From: JAPSGB01 sp963775185
GTDB taxonomy: Bacteria; Myxococcota_A; Polyangia; Polyangiales; Polyangiaceae
Direction of reading: 5' to 3'
Length of the DNA: 64,000 bases
Assembly: GCA_963775185.1 (NCBI GenBank)
Contig: CAVZIE010000032.1
Coordinates: forward strand, 310,001-374,000
Positions 19,812-29,200 of this stretch are shown piece by piece. How positions within the stretch are numbered: position 1 is the stretch's first letter; every line of letters begins with the position of its first letter. Under the pieces are notes generated by a model that ran no database searches, had not been told where the DNA came from, and was given only the letters and a program-made list of their open reading frames with translations. The translations under genes were made by a program, and so were the position numbers.

Positions 19812-20979
19812 GATGCGATTCCTTGCGCGATGGCCGCGCGCAGCGAGAGCCCCTCTGGTGGCCGCCCGCAGACAATCCGCGCGCGGTCGCCAGCCGTGGT
19901 GGTCATGGCGTAGAACCTCTGGATGGTCGGCGCGGGCAGACGGTAGAAACGCGCCAGCACGTTCCAGCGTTGGTCCGCGCCGACGGCGCCGAAGAGAAGA
20001 CGATTCAAGAGCGTGCAGAAGCGGGCTTGCCGCTCGTGCGCGGCAGCCAAGCGCTGGAGTGCGGCGCCGCGGGCGTCGCCCGGCGCGGTGCCGGCGATGT
20101 GCTGCGCCAGGCGCAGCGCCATCGGCAGCGAGTAGCCGGTAGTCGGATGGAACCAGCCGCCCTGGTAGCCGGCGCGCAGCGGCCCGGGCTCGCCCTGCAT
20201 CGTTGTCGCGTGCATCGGCAAGGGCAGCACGCCCTGCTCGCGCCGCACGACGCGCTCGACCGCGAGCCCGAGTCGCCCGGTGGCGTACGCGAGCACGCGC
20301 GACTCGAGCGCCGGCACGTCGAGGTCGGGCGAGGTCGAATAGACCGTGTCCTCGACGAGCACGCGGTCCGCCGCGAGGGGCAGGGTGTAGACGAAGCGGA
20401 AGCCGTCGAGCTGCGGCACCCGCGCGTCCATCAGGATCGGCACCGCGAGCGACGTCGGGCGCGACAGCGCGAGCTCGAGCCCGACGAACTTCTGGTAGGC
20501 GGCGCTCGCGGGCACGTCGAAGGCGGACGGGCCGCGCGCGTCCACGACCAGCCCGGCGTCGAGGCGCGTGCCGTCGTCCAGGATCACGTGATCGGCCGCG
20601 ACGTGGCGGGCCGCGCGGCCTGTCAGGGCAACGGCCCGTGGGGCCGCTGCGAGGCGCGCGGCGAGCACCTGGTGCAGCCGCTCGCTGGAGATGGCCTGGT
20701 AGCCGGTGGCCAGCGTGCGATCGAGGCCGGGAAACGCCACGTCGTGAGCCGGCCAGGCGCGGACGACCAGCGGGCGGACGAAGCCGGACCGCGTCGAGCC
20801 GGCACGTCCGCGTCGTGGAAGCACCAGGTGTGGTTCCCGCCGAACGTCGCCCCGCGCTCGACCACCGCGATCCGGGCCTGCGGGTCTCGATCGAGCACCG
20901 CCAGGGCGATCAGGGCGCTCGCGAGGCCTCCGCCGACGAGCAGCCGGTCGAACCGTGGATTTTTCTGGAGTCGAGCCAT
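19808..20979 (-). CDS. crtY: Lycopene beta-cyclase (frameshifts near the N-terminus)
   Basis: About 390 aa. N-terminal FAD/NAD motif LLVGGGLASALIALAVL, then GGNHTWCFHD typical of CrtY. Frame changes lie near 20800 and 20775; two single-base removals give a path to PLVVRAWPAHDVAFP, matching the conserved region of the family. VDARGP, MDARVPQLDGFRFVYTLPL and GYQGGWFHPTTGYSLPMALR follow. Converts the ends of lycopene to beta rings, so the operon as a whole should make beta-carotene or a derivative. First gene of the leftward operon, next to the palindromic promoter region. Confidence 0.9.
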
Positions 20980-21018
20980 TGACCAACTTATGTCTAAGTT
21001 TTAATTAGACAGTGTCAA
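20979..21018. promoter_or_regulatory. Divergent promoters with 21-bp palindromic operator
   Basis: The palindrome TGTCTAA-N7-TTAGACA spans 20991-21011. A rightward promoter TTGACC (20979-20984), N17, TAATTA (21002-21007) and a leftward promoter TTGACA (21018-21013) with -10 candidate TAGACA/AGACAT near 20996-20990 both overlap it. A regulator bound there, most simply the CarH-like protein of the operon, would control crtY onward and the divergent gene together. The predicted leftward transcription start is only a few bases from the crtY ATG, so that mRNA may be nearly leaderless. Confidence 0.75.
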
Positions 21019-21031
21019 GCCCGAGCCTGGC

Positions 21032-21053
21032 GGTTCCGCGCCGGATCGGCATC
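21032..21053 (-). repeat. Dispersed intergenic element, copy
   Basis: GGTTCCGCGCCGGATCGGCATC, one base off the consensus, lying in the predicted 5' leader of the DUF2141 gene. Confidence 0.8.
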
Positions 21054-21071
21054 CTGAAGAAAGGACGCAGC

Positions 21072-21503
21072 ATGTGGAAGAGCCCTCTGGCCGTGGCCCT
21101 GGCGGTGGCGCTGGGGGCGCCCGTCGCCTCGGCGGGCGACGACGGTCCGTCGCAGATCCGCTTCCGGACCGTGGCGCGCAACAGCGACGGCGTGGTCCTG
21201 TGCGGCCTGTTCACGAAGGACGGCTGGCTGAAGCAGCCGGTCAAGTCCGCGCGGGCCAGGCTGAAGGGCCGCGTGGCGGTGTGCGTGTTCGAGGATGTGA
21301 AGCCGGGCGTCTATGCCGTGTCGGCGTTCCACGACGAGAACGCCAACGGCAAGCTCGACACGAACCTCATCGGCATCCCGACGGAGGGCTTCTGCGCGTC
21401 GCGCGACGCGAGAGCGCACTTCGGACCGCCGTCCTTCAAGGACGCGCGCTTCTCGTACAAGGGGGGCGCATCGGAGATGAGCGTGCGGATGCGCTACTTC
21501 TGA
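21072..21503 (+). CDS. DUF2141-type secreted protein
   Basis: 143 aa. Sec signal MWKSPLAVALAVALGAPVAS ending ASA. The mature domain matches the DUF2141 pattern: GVVLCGLFTKDGWL, VCVFEDVKPGVYAVSAFHDENANGKLDTN read in two parts (with DENANGKLD resembling a Ca-binding loop), GIPTEGF and FKDARFSYKGG. Periplasmic, role unknown. Shares its promoter region with the carotenoid operon, which suggests a light-linked function. An in-frame ATG at 21012 lies in the promoter and repeat and is not used. Confidence 0.8.
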   Translation: MWKSPLAVALAVALGAPVASAGDDGPSQIRFRTVARNSDGVVLCGLFTKDGWLKQPVKSARARLKGRVAVCVFEDVKPGVYAVSAFHDENANGKLDTNLIGIPTEGFCASRDARAHFGPPSFKDARFSYKGGASEMSVRMRYF

Positions 21504-21531
21504 CGTCGCGGCTTCATGTACATTGACCCGC

Positions 21532-22710
21532 ATGTCGGGCGGTGGCGGCGAAGGCAAGACGTGGATCGGTGCGCTCGTCCTGGGCGGCGTGATGATCGGC
21601 GCGGCGATGGGGCTGCACGGCAGCCTGCCGGTGGTCGTCCACGCCGGGCTGCTCGGCGTGGGCGGGCTGCTGGTCGTGTTCGGCGCGTGCGAGTCGATGA
21701 TCAAGGCGGTGGACGGCTTCGCACGCCGCAAGCGCATGAACGAGTTCGTGGCCGGCACCGTGGCGGGGCTCGCGAGCAACGTGCCGGAGCTGGTCATGCT
21801 CGGCTTCGTGCTCGCCGCCACGCCGCGCGTCGGCTTCATCGTGATGGCGCTGACGCTCCACGTGGGCGCGGCGGCCTTCGGCATCTACAGCGCGCTCCTG
21901 CCGCGCGACGAGCGCGGCGCGGCGCAGATGCCGAAGCCGCTGGTCGAGCTGAGCACCGATCTGTACGCGTGCGCGGGCGGCGCGTTCTTCACTACCGGCG
22001 CGATCATGCTGCTGATGAGCGTGTTCGACGCCGGCGCGCACCAGGGCAACGCCCTCGGCGCCGGCGACCTGTACGTGCTGGCCGGCGCGCTCTTGCTGGT
22101 GGAGGTCGTCGCGGTGGTGCGCCTGGTCAAGCGCTTCAGCGGCTCCGGCGAGCAGAGCACCTCTGCGGCGGAGGGCAAGGGCGAGCCGGCCGACGCGGCG
22201 TCGCTGCCGTCCGTCGCGAGCATCGCGCTGTACGGTCTGCTCGGTATCGGCGCGAGCGTGCTCGGCGGCCACGCCGTCGGCGACTTCGCGGACGTGCTGG
22301 TCGGCGCCCTGTCCCGCGCGGGCTACCCGCGGATGGTCGGCGCGCTGATCCTCAGCCTGTTCGCGTCGTCGGGTGCATTCGTCATGATCGGCTCGGCGCA
22401 CGTCAAGGGCATGTACGACGTGGCGCTCGCCAACGCGTCGGGCCAGGTCAACCAGGTGCCGTTCGTCGTGATGCCCGCCGCGCTGATCCTGCTCGCCGCG
22501 TTCGGCCAGACCGGCGTTATCCCGCGCACGCCCAGCGGCGGCATCCTGCCCATCGATCTGGACACGACCAGCGTGCTGTTGCTCGGCTTCCCGTCGATGC
22601 TGATCCTGTGGAAGGCGATCCAGGACGACGGCAAGGTCAACTGGCTCGAGACCGCGACGATGGTCGCGATCTTCGGGCTTACGATCTATTTTCTCGCCGC
22701 ACACGCTTGA
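21532..22710 (+). CDS. Sodium/calcium exchanger-family cation antiporter
   Basis: 392 aa, about ten membrane helices. Two alpha-repeat-like segments, NEFVAGTVAGLASNVPELVM and LANASGQVNQVPFVVMPAAL, identify the CaCA/NCX superfamily; the acidic ion-binding residue in NVPE is present and the second repeat carries Asn/Gln instead of the usual Glu/Asp, so ion selectivity may differ. A cytoplasmic loop of about 25 polar residues separates the halves. ATG 21523 is a second possible start. Confidence 0.85.
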   Translation: MSGGGGEGKTWIGALVLGGVMIGAAMGLHGSLPVVVHAGLLGVGGLLVVFGACESMIKAVDGFARRKRMNEFVAGTVAGLASNVPELVMLGFVLAATPRVGFIVMALTLHVGAAAFGIYSALLPRDERGAAQMPKPLVELSTDLYACAGGAFFTTGAIMLLMSVFDAGAHQGNALGAGDLYVLAGALLLVEVVAVVRLVKRFSGSGEQSTSAAEGKGEPADAASLPSVASIALYGLLGIGASVLGGHAVGDFADVLVGALSRAGYPRMVGALILSLFASSGAFVMIGSAHVKGMYDVALANASGQVNQVPFVVMPAALILLAAFGQTGVIPRTPSGGILPIDLDTTSVLLLGFPSMLILWKAIQDDGKVNWLETATMVAIFGLTIYFLAAHA

Positions 22711-22724
22711 CCGCCGAGCAGGCT

Positions 22725-22742
22725 TGCCGGTCCGGCGCGGAA
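22725..22742 (+). repeat. Dispersed intergenic element, copy (short)
   Basis: TTGCCGGTCCGGCGCGGAA without the downstream CCGCG half. Confidence 0.75.
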
Positions 22743-22768
22743 GGCGGCATAGTGCACGGGACTTGCCT

Positions 22769-24253
22769 GTGCGAAGTCTCGTCGCGTTGGCCTTGGCGCT
22801 GGTCGTCGCGCTCGGCGGATGCCACCGCGGCGCCGCGCGCGCTGCGCCACCCGCGCTGGTGGCGGACAAGCCGGCCGTCTCTTTCCACCCGACGCAGCCG
22901 ATGGTGGTCGATCTCGCGGTGAAGCTCGTGCACCCCGCCACGCTGCGCGTGGAGGTTCCGGCGGACCCCGGCGTGCACGTGGGCCGCGTCGTCGGTGCGG
23001 GCACGTCGCTGACGGTGCGGCTCCGCGGTCTGGCGCCGGACACAGACTACGTCGCACGGCTGGCGGTGAGCGACGCCGCCGGCGGAAAGCAGACGCTCGA
23101 CGTGCCGTTCAAGACGCTGGCGGCGCTGCGCGGCTTCATCCCGCGCTTCAAGCCGACGGTGAACGGCAAGCCGTCGGACGACCTGCGCACCTTCGACCTG
23201 TCGAAGAGCCCGGCGATGTCGCACGGCGCGATCTACACCATCGACGCCCAGGGCACGACGCGCTTCTACCTGCCGCGCATCTCCAAGGAGACGTTCACGG
23301 AGGCGGTCCCCACGGGCATCAAGCTGCTGGACGACGGGACACTGCTGTTCGTGCAGGACGACCGCGCCTTCAGGGTCGACGAGCTCGGGACCGTGCTGAT
23401 GGACATCCACGCGAAGCAGCTCGGCGTGGCGACGCTGCACCACGACATCCTGCAGCTGCCGAGCGGTAACTACCTGACGATCGGCTCGATCTTCGCGGAC
23501 TACACCTACGCGTTCGACCACAAGAGGCACCATGTCGCCGGCGACGCGCTCGTGGAGTTCACACCCTCCGGCAAGGTGGTGTGGACCTGGAAGACATTCG
23601 ACCACCTGGATCCGATGCGCGTGCGTGACGGCTTCGACCCGGTGCTGCCGCTGATCGATCCGGCGACGCACGAGAAGAGCAACGACTGGACGCACTCCAA
23701 CGCCATCCTGTATCTGCCCGCGGACGACAGCGTGCTGCTCAGCATCCGCCACCAGGACTGGATCATCAAGATCGACCGCAAGAGCGGCGACGTGGTGTGG
23801 AAGCTCGGCGAGGACGGCGACTTCAAGCTCGCCGCCGGGCAGAAGTGGTTCTATCACCAGCACGCGCCGGAGCTCGAGCCCGACGGAAGCTTGCTCGTCT
23901 TCGACAACGGGGCGGGCAACCCGCACCTGCCGCCGAAGGATCAGCGCGCGCGTCCGCTCCGGATCAAGATCGATCTGCAGAAGAAGACGGCGGACATCGT
24001 CTGGCAGGAAAACAACCAGAAGTACTACGCGCCCATCGCCGGCGACGTCGATCGCTTGGAGAACGGCGACATCCAGGTGCTCGACAGCATGATCACGCTG
24101 CTCCCGAACACGTTCCAGGTCAGCTACGCGCGGCTGCGCGAGGTCGATCCGGCGACGAACAAGTGGGTGTGGAAGATCGATCTTCCCGACGGGCGCTTCG
24201 CGTATCGCTGCATCCACACGCATCGCCTGCCCGGCGAGGCGCTGGCGCGTTGA
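22769..24253 (+). CDS. Arylsulfate sulfotransferase-like lipoprotein
   Basis: 494 aa from GTG 22769, which starts a lipoprotein signal (VRSLVALALALVVALGGC). A fibronectin-like N-terminal domain (APDTDYVARLAVSD) precedes a beta-propeller of the ASST type: HHDILQLPSGNYLTIG, WTHSNAILYLPADDSVLLS, RHQDWIIKIDRKSGDVVWKL and FYHQHAPELEPDGSLLVFDN, with the repeated His residues (HHD, THSN, RHQD, QHAP) that form the active centre of PAPS-independent sulfotransferases. A longer ATG start would read through the dispersed repeat and is rejected. Confidence 0.85.
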   Translation: MRSLVALALALVVALGGCHRGAARAAPPALVADKPAVSFHPTQPMVVDLAVKLVHPATLRVEVPADPGVHVGRVVGAGTSLTVRLRGLAPDTDYVARLAVSDAAGGKQTLDVPFKTLAALRGFIPRFKPTVNGKPSDDLRTFDLSKSPAMSHGAIYTIDAQGTTRFYLPRISKETFTEAVPTGIKLLDDGTLLFVQDDRAFRVDELGTVLMDIHAKQLGVATLHHDILQLPSGNYLTIGSIFADYTYAFDHKRHHVAGDALVEFTPSGKVVWTWKTFDHLDPMRVRDGFDPVLPLIDPATHEKSNDWTHSNAILYLPADDSVLLSIRHQDWIIKIDRKSGDVVWKLGEDGDFKLAAGQKWFYHQHAPELEPDGSLLVFDNGAGNPHLPPKDQRARPLRIKIDLQKKTADIVWQENNQKYYAPIAGDVDRLENGDIQVLDSMITLLPNTFQVSYARLREVDPATNKWVWKIDLPDGRFAYRCIHTHRLPGEALAR

Positions 24254-24254
24254 G

Positions 24255-25562
24255 TCACGCGCCGGGCCCAGCCCTGACCAGCCGCAGCCGTCGCGCGTCC
24301 TCCTCTTCGAGCTCTGCCGGCTCGAGCACCCGCGTCGCCTTCTGGTAGCCGTCGGCGTAGGCCTCGAGGCGCAGGCGTCCGAGGGTCGGAAGCGGCATCG
24401 GCGTCGAGCCCGCTTCGGCGCAGTCGCGCAGCCGCAGCTCGACGAGCGCGCCGTCGACCCACTGCTCCAGGCTCACCGTCGCGCGCGGCACGGGCCGTCC
24501 GTCCATCGCGTCCATCACGCGCACCGTCGCTTCGTCGAGCGCGCGCACCGGCAGCGCCACGGCGTCGCGCCGCTCGCCCGGCGCGAGATCGAGCGCCAGC
24601 ACGCCCTCGCACCGCTGCTCCGCCGTGCCGGCGTAGAGCAACGCGCGCCCCGGCGGCAGCGCGATCGCGAACGCGCCGCCCGCCTCCACTTCCGCCGACC
24701 CGAGGCACTCGCGCCCGGCCCAGGCGAAGACCACCTCCGCGCCCGCCGCCGTGCCGCGCACGCGCGCGAGCCGGCGGCCATCGAGCACGACCGGCGCGTC
24801 GTCGTCCGTCGCGACGATCGTGCGATCGATCCACGCGCCGTCCGCGTCGCGCGCATCGCACGTCAGCGCCACGTCCGCGGGCAGCCCGGGAAGGTCGAAC
24901 GTCCCCTCCGCGTCGCACGTCGCCGTCTTCTCGCCGTGCGCGTCCCCGGCGTCCCACGTCACCGAAATAGCCGCCCCCGCCGGCGCCGTGCCGCGCAGCG
25001 AGCGTCCCGACGCGAGCACGACGTCCAAGCGTCCGCCCGCGTCGGCCTCCAGGTCCGCCGCGACGTACGCCGCGTGCTCCACCACCACGCGGTGGCGGCC
25101 GCGTCGCAGCCCGACCAGCGTGGCGCGCCCACCGGCGTCCGTCGTCGCCTCCCGCAGGACGGCGTGGCACACCGGCACGTCGCCGCCGCCGTCGAGCCAG
25201 TACGTCGTCACGCGCGCGCCCGCGATCGGCGCTCCGCTCGCGTCCCCCGCGCACGCCGCCAGCTCCGCGCCGCGCTCGAGCCGCACGCGCACCTCGGCGC
25301 CCGGTCGCTGCACCAGCGCCTCCGCGAAGCGCGGATGCCGCACGCTGAGCACGTAGCGCTCGCCGCTCGCGATCTCCGCCTCGACCTCGCGCCACTCGAG
25401 CCGCCCGTTGGCGTCTGTCACCGGCTCGCCGCGCGCCGCGTTGAAGCGCGGGAACGCGCAATAGCCGCCGTCCCGGCTCGTGCGCACCAACCGCACGCGC
25501 GCGCCCGCGAGCGGCGCGCCGAGGGGGTCTTCCACCTGGAGCCGGATGTTGAACGTCTTCAT
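24255..25562 (-). CDS. Protein of repeated Ig-like (carboxypeptidase-regulatory) domains
   Basis: 435 aa. Starts MKTFNIRLQVEDPLGAPLAG with no signal peptide. At least four beta-sandwich units begin with a '(D/S)ASGAPIAGARV' or 'DGRPVPRATV' type strand and contain 'TDAGGRATLVGL' or 'TDANGRLEW', the pattern of CarboxypepD_reg-like domains. No enzymatic domain is present. Such proteins are often effector or structural modules, for instance with type VI secretion, but no neighbour supports that here. Its stop is 1 bp from the convergent sulfotransferase-like gene. Confidence 0.75.
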   Translation of the reverse strand: MKTFNIRLQVEDPLGAPLAGARVRLVRTSRDGGYCAFPRFNAARGEPVTDANGRLEWREVEAEIASGERYVLSVRHPRFAEALVQRPGAEVRVRLERGAELAACAGDASGAPIAGARVTTYWLDGGGDVPVCHAVLREATTDAGGRATLVGLRRGRHRVVVEHAAYVAADLEADAGGRLDVVLASGRSLRGTAPAGAAISVTWDAGDAHGEKTATCDAEGTFDLPGLPADVALTCDARDADGAWIDRTIVATDDDAPVVLDGRRLARVRGTAAGAEVVFAWAGRECLGSAEVEAGGAFAIALPPGRALLYAGTAEQRCEGVLALDLAPGERRDAVALPVRALDEATVRVMDAMDGRPVPRATVSLEQWVDGALVELRLRDCAEAGSTPMPLPTLGRLRLEAYADGYQKATRVLEPAELEEEDARRLRLVRAGPGA

Positions 25563-25567
25563 CGGTC

Positions 25568-25592
25568 TGCCGGTCCGGCGCGGAACCCCGCG
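25568..25592 (+). repeat. Dispersed intergenic element, copy
   Basis: TGCCGGTCCGGCGCGGAACC followed by CCGCG, in the short gap between two leftward genes. Confidence 0.9.
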
Positions 25593-25628
25593 CCGCGTCC
25601 GCGTCGGTGGCGCAATGGATCGTTGGCG

Positions 25629-27877
<2,249 letters not shown>

Positions 27878-27946
27878 GAGGAGCCCGGGACTCTACGATG
27901 CCGCGCCGCGCCAGGCGACGGCGGTCCAGGTCCGGGAAGGGAAGGG

Positions 27947-27972
27947 GATGCCGGCCCGGCGCGGAATCCCGC
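27947..27972 (+). repeat. Dispersed intergenic element, copy (variant)
   Basis: GATGCCGGCCCGGCGCGGAA followed by TCCCGC; the central T of the core is C. Confidence 0.85.
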
Positions 27973-27990
27973 CGGGCGCCCCCACGGATC

Positions 27991-28004
27991 TGACCGATCG
28001 GTCA
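27991..28004. promoter_or_regulatory. 14-bp palindrome TGACCGATCGGTCA
   Basis: Perfect palindrome of the kind bound by TetR-family repressors. The identical 14-mer recurs at 62526-62539. No TetR gene is in the window, so assignment as an operator is inference. Confidence 0.5.
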
Positions 28005-28148
28005 AATCCGATCGCCGAAGTGGCGGGATTCCTCTCCAGAATTGCGACCTGGAGAAATTTCACAGGAAGCGCGGAAGAGCGGAGGGTTTCCAAAGACCTG
28101 GGTATGCAGGCGTGAGCCGTCGCGAGCCATTTCGCAGGGCGGTGACAG

Positions 28149-28261
28149 GGCCACGAGATGGGGTCCGTGTGTAGCGGCTAGCATCGCGGCGGCCACGAAA
28201 CGGGTTCCGGTCGTAGCGGGTGGCATTTGGTGGCCGGGCGGCGGCCACGAAACGGGGTCCG
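28149..28261 (+). repeat. Three spaced copies of a 19-bp motif
   Basis: GGCCACGAGATGGGGTCCG (28149), GGCCACGAAACGGGTTCCG (28191) and GGCCACGAAACGGGGTCCG (28243), 42 and 52 bp apart, with further similarity between the second and third intervals. Confidence 0.75.
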
Positions 28262-28389
28262 GCAGGCATGAAAGACGCAGGTCGGTGGGACCGTCACGCT
28301 TGCGCTCGACGTCGGCGCGCTCGGTACCGGCGCGTTGCAGGTCGCGCTCGCACGGCAACAGCGCGGGCGGCGCGCCGGGTCCGGGGGGC

Positions 28390-29193
28390 TCAATCGGCGC
28401 TGGCGTCCGCGTCGAGCAACGGCGAAAGCCCGTCCTGGAGCGCGGCGAGATCCGTCGCGAGCGTCACGCCGGATAGTGCGGACACGAGGCCACGCTTGAC
28501 CGCGTTGCCGCCGAAGACGATCCGCGTGGCGGCGAGCGGCGGCGAGGCCTGGAGCTGTTCGACCAGGCGCGCGGCGGCGTTCGCTTGATCCGGCATGGAG
28601 ATCGAGATGCCGAGTGTCACCGGCTTCAGCACCTGGATCAGGGCGACGAGGTCCGGCGCCGGGGTGCCCGGGTAGATCGCCAGCGTGCCGACGCCGCGGC
28701 TCCGGAGCCACAGGCTTGCGATCCGGACGCCGAGCGTGTGCGCGTTGCCCTCGGCGTTCACGAGCACCACCGGGTAAGGCGCGCCCGGCGCGGCGGCGCC
28801 CGGCGCGGTCCGTGCGGCGACCAGCTCGACCAGGCTCTCGGCGAAGGCCGTGAAGCGGTGCTCGTCCGCGACGCTGACTTCGCCTCTCGCCCACGCTTCT
28901 CCCAGCTGGTGCAGCGCCGGTGACAGCAGCCCGACCAGGATGTCCACCGGCTGAACCCCCGAGCCGATCGCGCTGTCGATCATCGCCGAAGCGGTGCGCG
29001 CATCTCCGGTGCGTCCTTGTTCGACGAGGCGCGCGTGCAAGCCGGCGATCTGGCGCACGCGGCCAACGTCGGTGTCGGACAGCTCCAGACCCTTGGCCGT
29101 ACAGCTCGCGCAGGCACCGTGGGAGATCTCGTAGCTGTCGTACGGCGCCTTCTCGCCGATGAAGCGCTGGCAGTAGGCGCACCACTGGATCAT
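28390..29193 (-). CDS. Zinc-ribbon protein with CarH-type B12-binding photoreceptor domain
   Basis: 267 aa. N-terminal zinc-ribbon-like module C5-x2-C8 ... C28-x2-C31 (WCAYCQRF, HGACASC). Then the same cap and Rossmann layout as CarH: W101-x9-E111-H112 (WARGEVSVADEH), lower-ligand candidate His152 in NAHTLG, Ser in LGISISMP and Gly228-Gly229 (IVFGG). There is no MerR DNA-binding domain. The W-x9-EH signature is associated with light sensing through adenosylcobalamin, so this may be a free-standing or protein-interacting light sensor. It starts 7 bp after the ferritin-like lipoprotein gene and is surely co-transcribed with it. Methionine-synthase-like corrinoid proteins are a less likely alternative. 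Confidence 0.85.
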   Translation of the reverse strand: MIQWCAYCQRFIGEKAPYDSYEISHGACASCTAKGLELSDTDVGRVRQIAGLHARLVEQGRTGDARTASAMIDSAIGSGVQPVDILVGLLSPALHQLGEAWARGEVSVADEHRFTAFAESLVELVAARTAPGAAAPGAPYPVVLVNAEGNAHTLGVRIASLWLRSRGVGTLAIYPGTPAPDLVALIQVLKPVTLGISISMPDQANAAARLVEQLQASPPLAATRIVFGGNAVKRGLVSALSGVTLATDLAALQDGLSPLLDADASAD

Positions 29194-29200
29194 TGGCGGC

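Larger units (their letters stand above)
27878..28389. other. Gene-free region with palindromes and a repeated motif
   Basis: 512 bp between two leftward genes with no convincing gene. It contains a dispersed-element copy, the palindrome TGACCGATCGGTCA, the inverted repeat TCTCCAG-N9-CTGGAGA (28033-28055) and three copies of a GGCCACGA-type motif. Local composition is less GC-biased than in coding DNA. A promoter for glnS, a small RNA or a decayed gene are possible. Confidence 0.6.

Noticed and set aside
28002..28358. 118-aa leftward protein in the gap downstream of the B12 gene
   Set aside because: No motif, Pro/Arg-rich, and it spans the palindromes and motif repeats.
28390..29193. Methionine-synthase-like corrinoid protein
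   Set aside because: The cap carries W-x9-EH and there is no methyltransferase neighbour, so the photoreceptor class fits better, although not proven.
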